A DNA stretch of 64,000 bases from Nothopassalora personata (GCA_033816765.1 CM066287.1:3968001-4032000), one strand, 5' to 3'. Counted from the stretch's first letter, positions 12,117-24,393 are shown. Notes: generated by a model not told the origin, from the letters alone. Program-made: numbers and translations.

Positions 12117-12599
12117 CTAGTCGTTTACGGGCATCTCTAGGATATCCGAGAAAGAAACTAGCGAAGGCGACACCTCTACCCCCGACGCCCGCTTAAGAGA
12201 CGCTAGCTCCTCGCGCGCCTCTTCCTCCTCGAGCTCCTCTAACTCCTTAGCGACGGTATCGTCGGTACGACGCTTAGCTAATCGTAGCTGTTTATGAAGA
12301 CGGATCTTACGTATCTTTAGCCGCACCTCCTCCTCTTTAATCCTCTTAAGCTCTAGCTTAAGATTATCGCGCGAATCGCGAAGACGTTCCTACTCCGGAC
12401 GAGAAAGACGTATATCGCAATCCTTATAGCCTTTTCGAATATAGACCGAACACTTTCTAGACCGAGAACCTACGATATACTTTACTACTGCGCCCGAGGA
12501 TCGAGACTTCTAATAATTCGTGCATAGAGCTATTTTAATACTAGAAAATTTAGTATCCTAAGCAAGTCGTTAACGGCGTTTATAGGAGGAAGAAGACAT
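12117..12599 (-). pseudogene. antisense Cys6-cluster / coiled-coil ORF in element A
   Basis: The ATG at 12599 opens a 161-codon frame on the opposite strand with four TAG/TAA codons in its first half; the last 69 residues are open. The cysteine pattern is C-x2-Y-x11-Y-x8-C-x2-Y-x7-C, where each Tyr stands at a Cys position of the H homologue. The stretch KQLRLA(K/E)RRTDD is nearly identical to the H protein, as is the C-terminal ILEMP motif. It lies just before the hairpin and polypurine tract, exactly as in B and H. The protein family is unnamed here; the role is unknown. Confidence 0.7.
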
Positions 12600-12637
12600 A
12601 GTTAACTATTACTATAAGAAATGATAACGGCTTAAGA

Positions 12638-12672
12638 AGCTTCGGGACGAAGCTAGGCTAAGAAGGGGATAG
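12638..12672 (+). promoter_or_regulatory. hairpin plus polypurine tract before the 3' LTR of A
   Basis: AGCTTCG-GGA-CGAAGCT (12638-12654) gives a 7-bp stem and 3-nt loop. It is followed by 18 nt (with AAGAAGGGGATAG) to the LTR start at 12673. It is identical to the hairpin of H, and one base pair longer than that of B. Confidence 0.7.
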
Positions 12673-13408
12673 TATTACGGAATGATTCCTATAGACCCTA
12701 GAATTATAACGATAAGACAAACACGTAACTTATCCTACCTAAGCGCTTAGACTTAGAGCGATTAGACTGCTTATACTTAGACTAATTAGACTGCTTATGC
12801 TTAGAATGATTAGACTAATTACCGAGATCTACGAATCTCCTTTATATTTAGGAACGCTAAGAACCCCTTATGGTTTCGGCGCGTTTAACTTACTGTTTAA
12901 GATTACTATTTAGAATACACTATAACCTAACCTCTACCTTACTACTACTTAGTCTTTATAAGACAAGATAGCTACTACTTTATTACTCTCCCTCGACTTC
13001 CTATCGGCCCGAGAACAAACCCAATTAAGCTTATCTTCTTAACTTGTAATATTATTAGGTTATACTAAACCTAAGCGCTTAGACTTAGAGCGATTAGACT
13101 GCTTATACTTAGACTAATTAGACTGCTTATGCTTAGAATAATTAGACTAATTACCGAGATCTACGAATCTCCTTTATATTTAAGAACGCTAAGAACCCCT
13201 TATAGTTTCGGCGCGTTTAACTTACTGTTTAATATTACTGTTTAGAATACACTATAACCTAACCTCTACCTTACTACTACTTAGTCTTTATAAGATAAGA
13301 TAGCTACTACTTTATTACTCTCCCTCGACTTCCTATCGGCCCGAGAATAAACCCGATTAAGCTTATCTTCTTAACTTGTAATATCATTAGGTTATACTAA
13401 ACCTAATA
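12673..13408 (+). repeat. 3' LTR of element A with a 332-bp internal tandem duplication
   Basis: The sequence runs from TATTACGGAATG to CTAAACCTAATA over 736 bp. That equals one 404-bp LTR (the exact length of the related solo LTR at 58541-58944) plus a second copy of 332 bp. The repeat unit restarts at ACCTAA (12737, 13069 and 13401), so the duplication joins the end of the LTR (AAACCTAA) to an internal CTACCTAA site. The two copies differ at a few transition sites. Confidence 0.88.
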
Positions 13409-15906
13409 AGAAACTTAGTAACCGTCTTAGAGCTAGGAGGTGCCCTCGTTACTCTAGCCTCGATCTAGTTACTAAGTGCTTCGCGCGTAACTAGGAGGTA
13501 TCTATTTTTATGTACCTAGACGGGGTCCGAGTACCACTTCTTACTAATAACCTAAGGGCTCGATAAGTGAAGCTTACTAGCGCGCTAGTTGCCTTCGTAA
13601 AACCTATAGGGAGTATAACTTCGAACCTACGTAGAGACATTAGCGAAGTATCCGTCCTAGTAATATCGATCGGAAATAAGGTTATATACGACCTTAGCGC
13701 TACGGTAACCGTGTCTCTTATAGCACTCTATAACGATCTCCTTCTAAGCCTTATTATCGTTAATTATAAGTTGTAACGGTGCTCCTTAGCGCTTCTAGAA
13801 GAATAGTAATTAGTCCCGGATAAAGAAATTGATGCTCTTCTTTACTAGCCGCCGGTACTTAGTACGGGTAATACTATCGGGCCGTGTTCTAGTTTCTATA
13901 ACCTAAGTAAGTTACTAAGAGCTTTTAGAATATCGGTCTCCGAGATATCGTGTTTTCTAGATTTTAACTAGATAGGTATCGACCGGCTCCGGGTACCCGA
14001 ACAGCTTATTATTAATTATCCGGTCGACTTTGTCTTCGTTAGCTTCTCTAGGTTCCTAAGGTATAGAGGGCCTACGAGATAGGGCATCCGGGCTAGTGTA
14101 CCTAGTCCCCGTAACGTGCTTTACTTCGAACGTAAATAGCCTAATCTATACGACCTACCGGGCTATTACCGAGTTCGGCAGGTCCGAAGCCGGCCGGTTA
14201 AGCTACTATACAAGTGTCTTAGTATTAACCTTAAGGACAAAATTAACGCTAGTAACATATCTCTAGATCTTCTTAAGCCCCTTAAGGACCCTAAGGCATT
14301 CCCGCTTACTAGCATTATATCTAGATTCTAACGCGTTCTAGATTCTACTCTTATACCGCACCGGGTAACGCCGTCGGGTACTGTCTATTAATTCTTAAGA
14401 AACGATACATCCCTATCTAGTGCCGCTAGCATTAACCAAGATAAAGATAGACCTAGCACTAGGTAAGTAGTAGAGGGTAACTAAGGCTAGAGCCTATATA
14501 AGGTATCTAGTAACCTCTTCTTTTAAGAACTGCTTATTTTCTATCTAGGTAAACTTGGCGTCCTTCTTTAGTAGTTTATACATTAGTCGAGCGATAATAA
14601 CGAACTAGGGAATCCATATCCGGAAGTATATACATAGCCCTACATAGGTGCGGACCTCCTTAATATAGGTAGGCGTAGGCTAATCTAGGATCTTAGCTAC
14701 AACCTTTAGGTTAGGATAGCGACTATCCGGGCTAGTAACGTACCTAACAATCTTAAGCTTTTCGTATAACTATTAGGATTTGCCTCTAGCAACTACCGCA
14801 CTAGCTCTTTCTAGGTTAGTAAGAACTAGATCTAGTGAAACAATGTGCTTAACGACCTATTTCCTTAACCTAGGCTCTACTTCTACATTCCTATAATCCT
14901 TAGTTAGTCCCTTAATACCGATGTCATCGAGAAACGGCTTCGCTCGATGCGAGATATAATTAAGTAGAATCTTTATTACCGCACGTACGAACTAAGTAAC
15001 TAAATTAGTAGCTCCTTAAGGTAGAGTCGTGTTACGTACTAGGCTAAGAGGGGTCATGAAGGCTATTAAGTCCCGATAGGACTTATCTAAAGTGATCTAA
15101 TTATAACCTAAAAACAGGTCTATAAGTGAAGCGACTCGGCACCCGGTAAAATTCTCTAAGAAGCTATCCGTGTCCGGTGGAATGTTAGCATCGCGTATAG
15201 TAACCTCATTTAGGAGCATAGCTAAGTTAATTAACCGATATAGCACATCGCTTCTAGAGGCATTAACCTTCTTTACGACTAGGAACTAGCTATTAGAATA
15301 TGCCCCTTATAAGTATTCTAGGATGTTGTTCTTAATCCGGGCTCTAATTATGCGCTTAACAATTACCCTAAGACTTAGGTACAACCGGATAGGGCGTACC
15401 TACCATAGCCTATAAGGGACCGTGTTAATCTTCTAAGGTGGCATAACGTCGTGCCTAATTTACCTTATGTAACTAAAATCCTAAGTAAGGACTACCTCCC
15501 GGTTGTAGAGCATCTTATCGAATAAGGCCCTTTCTATTAGTAATAGCTTAATACTAACCTTAATTAAGGTAAGTCGTTCTAGAGTAATCCGGCTACCTCG
15601 CTTAATACTTGAGAATTTCTTAGTTAAGTACTTCCTATCGAACGGACCTTATCCTTTAGGCATCTTAGATTCTAGGTATAGTGCCCTACGCTTCTATTCT
15701 ATATCTCCCTTAACTCGTGATTCTAGGCGTTCGTAAACGCTCGCGTCTACTAGCTTCTTCTTGTCCGCCTTACGCTTATACATCGTAAAGACCTACGGTA
15801 TCCTAATGTTAGCTATATATTAGCCTACTTATTACTTCCGTGCCTAAGCATTTAATGTAGATTGCCTTAGGATCTCGGAGGGCTAATCCCCTTAAACTAA
15901 ATAAAC
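13409..15906 (-). pseudogene. F pol: RT, RNase H and start of integrase, RIP-inactivated
   Basis: On the minus strand the RT core is recognisable: DLF.GY(N/D)(Q)ITLDKSYRDL, FMTPLSLVRNTTLP, then KPFLDDIGIKG (about 14905-14940), whose Asp pair is the catalytic one. Further left (about 13900-13650) is the integrase zinc-binding part (KEIVIECYKRHGYR.AKVVYNLIS..YY.DGY). Stops are frequent and coincide with TGG, CAG or CAA positions. The frame is cut at 13408/13409 by element A. Confidence 0.75.
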
Positions 15907-16153
15907 TGTTAAGTTAAGACCTAATAGGATACGTAGTTAGTAGCGGAGTGGAGTAAGAGATTAATCTTTAACTAGCTAATAGCTACAGGGCATGCAGTAA
16001 TATATTAGGAACTAATGCGTTAATTGTGTTAGATGTCTATCTAAGCTAAAGGGGAGAGAAGGTGTCTTCCGATAAGCTAAGTTATCGTAGATGCCTTAGG
16101 CTATTAGATTACAACCTAACTGTTAGCTCCCCTTAAGATGCTACATCTTAACA
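15907..16153 (-). repeat. LTR of copia element G (3' in coding sense)
   Basis: This 247-bp repeat matches 21273-21519. About ten differences are visible between the two, and all are C/T or G/A transitions, consistent with RIP acting after insertion. Confidence 0.92.
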
Positions 16154-19100
16154 CTCCTACTTATCTTACATAGGAGGTTACAGTCTACTCTTCTCCTATT
16201 AGTAGTATTTGGACCTCTATAATAGGTTAAGCTAGCTTATAAACCTCTAGAAGTGTAGACTAGTCTTTAGCTTTGTAAACCTATCTATAATTATCTTAGA
16301 TGTTAGGGTATACTTAATAGCAATAAGCCTTTTCTACTAAAGTTTCCTAACAGTATTGTAGGCAATGTTAATGTGCTTTAACTTATTATAAACATGTACA
16401 TCCCTTACTAGGGTGAGGGCAGCTTAGTTGTTACCTCTTAATTGGACTAGTCTTAAGCTTAATATAGTCTCCTAGTTTCTAGTGATCCTTAGTTAATAGG
16501 AACAGTCTCCTACTAACTCTAGACAGTCTATCTCCCTTAGTAGTAAAGCTAGGAATTAGGATTGCTTTACACATGCATTTATAGCTATGTATTTAGCTTC
16601 TATTGTAGATGTTACTATAGACTTTTGCTTCTTGCTTATCTAGGAGACTAGTGCCCTATAGAGGAAGAAGACATACCTAAGGATAGAGACTCTATCTACT
16701 TTATCTATTACATAATTAGAGTCACAGTATCTAACTAGGCATCCTTCTCTATACCTAGAGAAGACAAGGCTAAGATTAGGATATAACCTTAGATATCTTA
16801 TAATCTTCTTTAAAGCCTTTATGTAGTAGGTAGATAGGTCACTTATAAATAAGCTTATCCTTCCTAGGGCAAAAGCAATGTCTAGCCTTGTAATTGTTAC
16901 TAGCTACATCTATGTACTATTAATACTCTAGTACTCTACCTTGTTACACCTCTTATCTATGTAGCTTAAAGGTTTAAGAGCCTTATAGCTGTCTATAGGT
17001 AAGTGTGTAGGTGCTGCCTTCTTATAGTTTATCCCTATCTTAGTAAGGTTGTCCCTAACAAAGTGTCCCTAGTTAAGTTTTAGGATTCCTCTCCTCCTGT
17101 CCCTTATAACTCTTATACTAAGGATCTTTTTAGGTTTACTAAGATCTTTAATCTTAAAGACTTTGCTAAGTTCTCTTTTAAACTAGAGAACATCTATTAA
17201 CTTTAGTGTAGCAATTGGAATGTTATCTATATGTGTAAGAATTATAATCTCTTTTTCCTTATGAATAAGTAGGCATGGATCTACCTCTAACTGTGTAAAT
17301 CTAATCTCTCTAAGCTTTAACATATAGAGTTAATTCTAATCTCTAGCTGCTTGCTTAAGTCTATATAAGCTTTTAAGGATCTTAAACACTATGTTTAGTA
17401 GAAGCTTAACTCCTAGTAGTAGTAACATAAAGATGTCTTTATAGAGGGTGCTTTCTATAAACGCATTGTTTACATCCACTTAGTGAAGGTAGAGATCCTT
17501 CTTACACATAATAGCTATAAATACCCTAAGGGTGTCCTATCTAACTATAGGCGCAAATGTCTCTATAAAGTCAACACTAAACTTCTATAAAAAGCCCCTT
17601 ATAACTAGCCTAGCCTTGAACTTTTTAATAGCTCTACTAATGCTTCTTTTAATATTAAAGACCTATCTTAACGTAACTAAGTTTGCTCCTTTTAGTGGAA
17701 TAGCATTCTCCTAGGTGTTGTTGCTCTATAGAGCATCTAGCTCCTTCTAGATTACTTTCTTCTAAAGGTGTCCCTATTTCTTGTTATTTATAGCATCCTT
17801 ATAGGACTTTAGAATTAGGATCTCTTACTTATATACAATAACTTCTATAGTTGCTACAAAGGCTATCTCCTTAACTTCTTCTAGGAATTCACTATCCTAT
17901 AGTACTAAATTATCTACTAATTGCATAGCTGTAAAGAAAGCTTAGTAGTAAGTAGTAAGGTTCTCTAAGAGGTCTATTGCTTCTCCTACTTTAGTAGCTA
18001 GTTTAGGTATAGGGACTATAGATCTTAGGGCTTTCTATTTCTATTTATAGCCCTTAACATTATGGTTAGCCCTCCTCTTACTAAGGGATGATCTAAGAGT
18101 AGTCACTTGTGTCCTAGTAACATTCTTTTCCTAGAGATCTAGTAAGCCCCTAATTAGCTTATCGATTTTCTGAAATTCCCCTAGATCCTTTAGAGGCTAG
18201 GGAAGTTGCATAAACAGCTTTCTTAGCTAGGCTATTACTAGGCTACTCTACTGAATGATTGAATAGTGAATAGGTTACTCTAAGGATATGTCCTTCCTTA
18301 GCCTCCCTAAGGGTCTCCTAGCTAGTGCATTGCTTAATAGATTCAATTTTGTAACATTAAGATCTATATTACCTCTAGGTTAGTCCTTAAAGAAGTCTAT
18401 ATATATATGTGTTGTTTAACAGCTTTTATGTCTAGTTCCTAAAAGAGCTAGGCCTTAGCTGTGTTTTTAACGTATCTAATAAACACTACTTCTTTACCTC
18501 TATTTATTAGTTTATTACTTCTTGCCTATTAAGGCTAGGATCTTATGTCTATGTAGACAATAGCTTTATATCCCTAAACCTTTAAATAGTTAATAGTTGG
18601 CTTAATACCATTAAAGGCTTTATCTAGTAAAACCTTAAACCCATTATAGTCTAGACCATTTAGTAGTTTATTCCTTATGTAGGTTTAGGCTTCTAGTGCT
18701 TTAGGCTAGAATTCAATTAGTATCTTAGCCTCTTTAAGTATTGCCCTTATAGAGTCTTCTAAGGTTTGTATTAACCTTTTAACTAGTCCATTTTAGAGCG
18801 AGTTGTATGCCTTAGTATGCTCTAGCCCAATTCCCAAATCCTTCTCCTACTGCTTCACTAATGTAATAAGTTCCCTTGCATTGTTAAGCCTAACTGCTTT
18901 TAACTATACTAATGATTTCCTCTCTACCTTAATCTTCTAGTTCTAGAGAGTAACTAAAGCATCTTCTCTTTTCTTAAGAGGATAGGTCCACTTTTTTCTA
19001 GAGAAGTTGTTAATAATCTTAAGCTAGTATTTAAACCCTAGCCTTAATGTTAGTAGTGGACTATATATGTTAATAGATACAAGGGCAAGTCTTTTAGGTC

Positions 19101-21272
19101 TTCTCTTAGTAACTTTGCCTTTATACTTCTTTATCTTTACTATTAAACACACTCTACACTAGTGGAAGCTATCCCTAGGAACAGGAATAGGTTCTTTTAA
19201 GTCTGTTACCTTATAAAGATTCTAGAGCAAGTTCTTCCTAAAGTGTGCAAATCTTCTATGCTAAAGCTCCTACTATTTTAGGTTAGTCTCTAATTTAGCA
19301 GTTACAAAGGCATTCTCTATTAGTAGTACATATAATAAGTAATGTACCCTTTCTTACAGTAGAGGAGAAATCTTATTAATGAATAGAACCCCCCTAAGGA
19401 GCCTTGTCTAGACAACAGTTTAGCTAGAGGGGGATACAAGAGAAAATAAAGGAGGTTAGACACTAAACTGCTTACTAAACTAGTTCTAAGAAACTAGGTT
19501 CACCCCTAGCTTAGGTATAAGTAGAACATCTTCTAAAACAACTTTCCTACTAGATCTCCTACTTATCTCTATAGTCCTAATATAAGTGGCTAACAAATGC
19601 CTACCTCCTACTTTGATCTATTTCTTCTTTATTAAGGGAGTTATAGATCTAAAGAGGCAGTTCTAGTTAGTTATATAGGATGAAGCATAAGAATTAAGTA
19701 ACTACTCTAATAAGGGGAACTTGCCTTAGACTTCTATAGTTAAGTGAGCCACTTTATTATACTTATTATTATTAGACATTGTCTTCTAGGATGAGTTGCA
19801 TAAGTTAGGTAGCTCTTAGGTAGAGAAACCTTTCCTAGTCTTCCTTATTTTAGAGGAAAGAGACTGGGCCTAGTTCTTCTAGAGTAATAGTATGTTAGAG
19901 CTGAGTTTCTTCACCATTTTCTTAAGTTCCTCTATAGAGGACTTCTCTCTTAGTGTTCTTCTTAAAGATAGTAGTAGAGATCTTCTCTTTTTAATATATG
20001 TTGCATTCTAGGAGGATAGTGCTTAGGAATGAGATCTAAGGACCTTCTTTGCCTTAGAGAGACTAGGGCAGTCCTTAATAAGATAGTCCTTCTTATAGAG
20101 AAGGCAGGAAAGTAATCTTGCCTAACCTAAGGGCCTAACCTAGGTAGCTGCTATACTATACTTAGCCTTAGAGGGATTTAATCTAGCCTCTTAAGCCTTA
20201 AGGATCTTTAAGGTCCTTTTATGATCTATCTTTAGCTAAGCTATAATAGTATCCCTAGCCACATAGTAGTTAGGTAGTAGTGAGCTTAAAAGCTAGGTTA
20301 TTCTTATATTAGCTTTCCTATAGTACTAGCCCTCTAGGTTAACATTAGCAATCCTTCTTCTAAGAGACACTAGGTGTGCCTATGTAGATCTAATAGTGAA
20401 CTCTTTACTTATCTTAAAGTTCATAAGCTGTTTTATAAGCTTATGTGTATAGGTTAGTAACACCTAGCTATACTTATTCTAGAGATGCACCTATATCTTA
20501 GTAGCTTTTCTAGATTCGCAAGAGCCCTTAAGCTTAAACTTATCTTCTTCTATAATCCTACTTAGGATACTAAAGTTGCAAGCTACATTTTGTTTTATCT
20601 ATGTTAGTGTATTAAGAATCTCTTTAATCTTAGTCTCTTCCTAGAGTTTTAGGTTCTTGCCCTTAATGTTGTTAAATAACACTTCTAATAGGTCATTAAT
20701 TGCAAAGAATGCTAACTAGCTCTCTATCTTATATCTCTAAAGGTTAAACTATCTCTTCTAGTTGTCTCTCCTAAGAATTGGGATTTTAGTTCCCTTCTCT
20801 TCTCCTTTCTCTTAGTGTAAATCTATAATAAATTGAATGTAATGAAATAAGGTGTATATGCTTTAAAGTCGTAGCTTAGGTCCTACTAAGGCTTTTAGTG
20901 TAGAATAGTAAGGTTCGTAGGTATAGATACTAAGGCCTACTTAGTAGGGTAAAGAAAGAGCGGTATAGTCTCGGAGCTAGGACATAGGTCTATCTCTCCT
21001 AGTAGAGTTCTAAATAACTTACTTAAAGTCCTTCTTAATAGTATCTCGATGCAGTTCTGCCTATAGAGTGTCTTTAAGGTATTAGCTTATAGTAAGCCGT
21101 ATAGAGTCCTTTTCTAGATTACCTATTACTTAGTATTAAACTAAGCTCCTTAATAGAATAGATGGGGTAGACTTCTGCTTCCTAGATGTTTTCTACTATA
21201 ATAGTAAGGGATACAAGTAACCCGTACTAATATAGGTTGCTCTTACTCCTACACAAACCCGGGCTCATAACC
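16154..21272 (-). pseudogene. copia gag-pol of element G, RIP-inactivated
   Basis: Read on the minus strand: a gag with a zinc-knuckle remnant near 20040-20110 (C-x2-Y/C-x4-x-x4-C, then PSLSKAKK); integrase about 19250-18400; RT with ETFAPIV, DVNNAFIES and SLY.LKQAARD (about 17600-17330); and HIDN near 17205-17290, where the second catalytic Asp of the (Y/H)(V/I)DD box has become Asn. RNase H occupies the left end. There are many stops throughout. Confidence 0.82.
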
Positions 21273-21519
21273 TGTTAAGTTAAGACCTAATAGGATACGT
21301 AGTTAGCAGCGGAGTGGAGTAAGAGATCAATCTTTAACTGGCTAATAGCTATAGGGCATGCAGCAATATATTAGGAACCAATGCGTTAATTGTGTTAGAT
21401 GTCTATCTAAGCTAGAGGGGAGAGAAGGTGTCTTCCGATAAGCTAAGTTATCGTAGATGCCTTAGGCTATTAGATCATAACCTAACTATTAGCTCCCCTT
21501 AAGATGCTACATCTTAACA
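21273..21519 (-). repeat. LTR of copia element G (5' in coding sense)
   Basis: This is the second 247-bp LTR copy. It is followed on the plus strand by the target repeat TAAAC at 21520-21524. Confidence 0.92.
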
Positions 21520-21650
21520 TAAACGTTAGTGATAGAATCTCCCTCGAACGCGCCTATTCCAATTTCTGTAACTCGTTCCTTTATTCTAGTAGTCCTAAGT
21601 AATCCTAATAAGTGAGCTAAATAGTTACTAGGCGTTAGAGCCTTACCGGG

Positions 21651-21713
21651 TTCCTATAGATACGTCGTGTCTTCCTATAGATGCGTCGTGTCTTCCTATA
21701 GATGCGTCGTATC
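21651..21713. repeat. 21-bp tandem repeat, three copies
   Basis: TTCCTATAGATGCGTCGTGTC is repeated three times without gaps, with two single-base variants. The unit length is a multiple of three, so it would add a 7-residue repeat (DTTHL.E) in the minus-strand gag-pol frame of F. Confidence 0.85.
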
Positions 21714-21743
21714 GTAGTCGTATCCGTTTTTCTTACTATAGCT

Positions 21744-21769
21744 ATTTACCGGTCCCGGGACCGGTAAAT
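21744..21769. repeat. 26-bp perfect palindrome (copy 1)
   Basis: The half-site ATTTACCGGTCCC is followed by its exact reverse complement. The same 26-bp motif, perfect or with one or a few changes, recurs at 26230-26255, 27045-27070 and 34344-34369, in a repeat unrelated to F outside the palindrome. Confidence 0.8.
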
Positions 21770-22821
21770 TAAAGTCCGAGGTTTCTCCGAGATAGTGCGA
21801 GAACCTTACCGATTTAGTTAAATCCGGCTTTAGTAAGTCGGTAGGTTAAGCGCCGTAACTTAACCTACCCTTCCATTTCCCGACGCTTTTAATAGTTCTT
21901 AAAGGGTCTTATACCTATCCGAGCTAACTAGGGTAGTAAACATAACACTTTCACCTTTACGGCTAGTAATAGTCCCCTCCTATAAACCATTATCGTAGTT
22001 ACGGGCAGTAAGCCGCACCTTACGGGCCTACGGACGTCCTAGGATTGTTAGTAAGTTTAGATCCGAGGAGATGAACATGTCTACTTAGTAGTAAACCCTA
22101 AATACCTAAACATCTAAATTGCCTATAATACCTTTAAACTGGGTCCGCCCTCTAGTACCTCGAAAGGTAAGCTAAGCACTCGACATTACTAGTAACCTAA
22201 ACCTATAAGCGTTCCTCTAGCCGATGATATTTACCTCGGAACCCTTATTAATTAGGCACCTAATCTAGTTCTTATTTATTCTAAACTCCGCTACTACCTA
22301 AGGACTAGGGACTATAGTAAAGTTATTAAGGACACTAGAGAGCCCGATTTTCTTAACGTCCTTATATAGCTTAGTAGTAGGGACCGCACCTTTAGAGCAA
22401 AGTATAGTTAAATACACTCCGACATACTAGGCCTAACTATCTTCGCGGAAGACCTCCTTATTATACTTAGGTTTATCTTTATAGGTAACTACTTATCTAG
22501 TACGAACCTTAGGGTCCTTTCCTACAAGACGTCGTACTATAGTAAGCTTCTCCTAAAGAGCGGGGGTGTTAGTAACGCGACCGAAGAGGGTAGCCTCGAA
22601 CTAGCGACTATATCGAAACTAATCTTAGGCGTTCACATTAGGAAACGTTGTCTAGAGGATCTAATTAATCTAGTAGATAATACCCTCTTCCTTTATAACC
22701 GGACCATTACTAGCTAAACTATATTGTCGGACGTAGTTATTAATCCTTATAGTCTTAGTATTCTATATACGCTTCCTTTATACAAAGGGGGCGTTTACGG
22801 GACTAATAGGTATATCCTTAG

Positions 22822-23151
22822 TGTTAGGAACCGCTGTACGTTATCACAACTCGGACTTGGATCTTTGCAGGGATGTCTCAATCAGTTATGAAGGTAGTGG
22901 TTCCAAACAGTATATAGTGTATACTTAAAATGAGTTGAGCACGAGGCTCCTATCTATACTCGTAAAGAAGCGTCGTCTATATAGTGCCATGTCTTGGCGT
23001 GACTGATCAGTCGGATCAGTTGATCTGTCCTGCTCTCTCTGCTCTGTTACAGAGCACGCAGATCGGAGAGAGCACTCTGCATATCGGATCCTTCCACTAG
23101 TGTGTAGGCATCGATTGGTTGGCTGGAGCTTCTCCGGATTGATCCGTAACA
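22822..23151 (-). repeat. solo LTR of the H family, nearly RIP-free
   Basis: This 330-bp LTR is in minus orientation (TGTTACGG...CCTAACA when read on the minus strand). It is flanked by CTTAG on both sides (22817-22821 and 23152-23156). From the AGAGAGAGCAGGACAG stretch onward it is almost identical to the H LTRs at 60010 and 62171, including the TATATA box and GTGCTCAA. The first 120 bp or so are different. The lack of RIP suggests late arrival in the already mutated element F. Confidence 0.9.
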
Positions 23152-23156
23152 CTTAG

Positions 23157-24393
23157 GCAGTCCTTTATTAGTATCGTTCCCTAATCTATTTACTTAGGCA
23201 TTATTTCCCCTTCCTAGGGTTACCCCGGATTTAGCTAATAATTGAGTTTCGCTTATTCAAGTACTAACTTCGTTAATCATTTCAACCTCCTACTAGTTAA
23301 TCTTAGCTTACCGGATCTCCTATTCCAATTATAGGCGAACTTTCTTAGTAGCCTTAGCTCGGGCTCGTAGATCCTAGGCTAAGGACCGGGTCCTCGGGTA
23401 CGGATTCTTTAGAATGCCTACGGGTGCCTTCCCTTTCACTTTATTAGACTACATAGGATAGGTAGATACCTCGTTAAGCTCGCCTAAGTCGACCGCCTAC
23501 TCTACTTTACTTTCTCCGAATAAGACCTAATATGTCCTAGTAGCCTTCTCCGTTTAGCTAGACCGTACGTCCTAAGGGCTATACTCTATTAAATGCCTAA
23601 AGTTAGGAGGGGGCTTAGAATAATTAGGAGGCGTAACCTTTATTACCCTAGTATAGTCCCTACCTATCTATTACTTACGTAGTACGGGAATCTTATACTA
23701 GTTATTAAACTCGATCGGCCTATAATGTTCTTCGAGTAGAGGGAGTATATAGAGTAGTTTCGGCTTACTATAGTCCCTACGAAAGTTGAATTTAGTAGGA
23801 CGCGGATTGCCTTCTTTTCCTAGATACTACTAGTTATTCGGGGCGAGGTATACGTAGCCCCGGGATATTAAGGACCTTATCGCCCTACAATTGCTAGCCT
23901 AGTGCTTCAAACTGCTATAGTTATAGTAACAACTATCTATTACTTTAGACTATTCGCGATTCTAGGATAGGGGACGCTATATTGCGTAAACCTACAGTTT
24001 AGTATCTAGGTCGTACCTCTCCGGTTATATAGAGCGTTAATTCTCGCTCGGGTAGAAGGCACCCGCGTCCGCGACGCGACCGCGCTAGTATATACGTATG
24101 CTTATTTTAGCTACCTTCTAGATTAGGTCATTATTAATAATAGTCCTAGAGGTAGCCTTCTTAAGCGTATTAATCTTAGGCTTAAGGCGCGGCATTTACT
24201 TTACGACTAAGCGGTATAGCTAAGGTAAAGTAAGAGGGAAATCTATATATAGAGCTTTCTATCCCTCCTTACTATCTACGATACTAGTAGCTTTATCGAG
24301 AATCCTCTAAAAGTCCCTAAACTTCTTAGGTTACTTTAGGTAAAGCCCGTAAGCCTTATAGACCGCTTTTACGACTACCTCTAGTAATCCCTA
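23157..24393 (-). pseudogene. gag of element F, RIP-inactivated
   Basis: The minus-strand frame contains KKFRDF.RILDKATSI, MPRLKPKINTLKKAT and, near 23890-23950, a zinc-knuckle remnant CYYNYSSLKH.ASNC (C-x2-C/Y-x4-H-x4-C). There are multiple TAG/TAA codons. At 24393 it is cut by low-RIP DNA that starts with a TTGA microsatellite. Confidence 0.65.

Larger units (their letters stand above)
11776..13408 (+). mobile_element. gypsy element A, 3' part
   Basis: After the AAATC target repeat, A's chromodomain resumes (11776 to about 11850; LDKKG..YLIK then GYDELEN). It is followed by a spacer with a tRNA-like sequence, an antisense ORF, a hairpin with polypurine tract, and A's 3' LTR. The LTR carries an internal tandem duplication. 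The right edge at 13408 touches the integrase of element F, so A probably inserted into F. Confidence 0.85.
15907..21519 (-). mobile_element. Ty1/copia LTR retrotransposon G, complete, RIP-degraded, nested in F
   Basis: It is bounded by 247-bp LTRs (15907-16153 and 21273-21519) starting TGTTAAG and ending CTTAACA, and flanked by the 5-bp target repeat TAAAC (15902-15906 and 21520-21524). Coding direction is minus. The order gag, integrase, RT, RNase H is that of Ty1/copia. After the 5' LTR in the coding sense, GGTTATGAGCCC is a plausible primer-binding site of the initiator-Met type seen in copia elements. Confidence 0.92.
21525..22816 (-). pseudogene. F protease region, RIP-inactivated
   Basis: This is the minus-strand continuation of F between the two insertions. 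Around 22320-22000 the frame reads (N)EGSEVNIIGQ, then SSDLNLLTILGRP, typical of the retropepsin-like part of this gypsy group (catalytic D-x-GSE region and ILGRP). It also contains a 21-bp tandem repeat and a 26-bp palindrome, listed separately. Confidence 0.6.
13409..24393 (-). mobile_element. Ty3/gypsy element F, minus strand, RIP-degraded and multiply interrupted
   Basis: Reading right to left, the order is gag (24393-23157), protease (about 22320-22000), RT and RNase H (15906-14000) and integrase (to 13409). Insertions are the copia element G (15907-21519), the solo LTR (22822-23151), and at the ends element A and the low-RIP block at 24394. Neither LTR of F is in the window. Removing G and the solo LTR with one copy of each target repeat restores a contiguous element. 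Confidence 0.82.

Noticed and set aside
22925..23152. 75-aa open frame
   Set aside because: Lies inside a solo LTR and ends at its border; no independent evidence.
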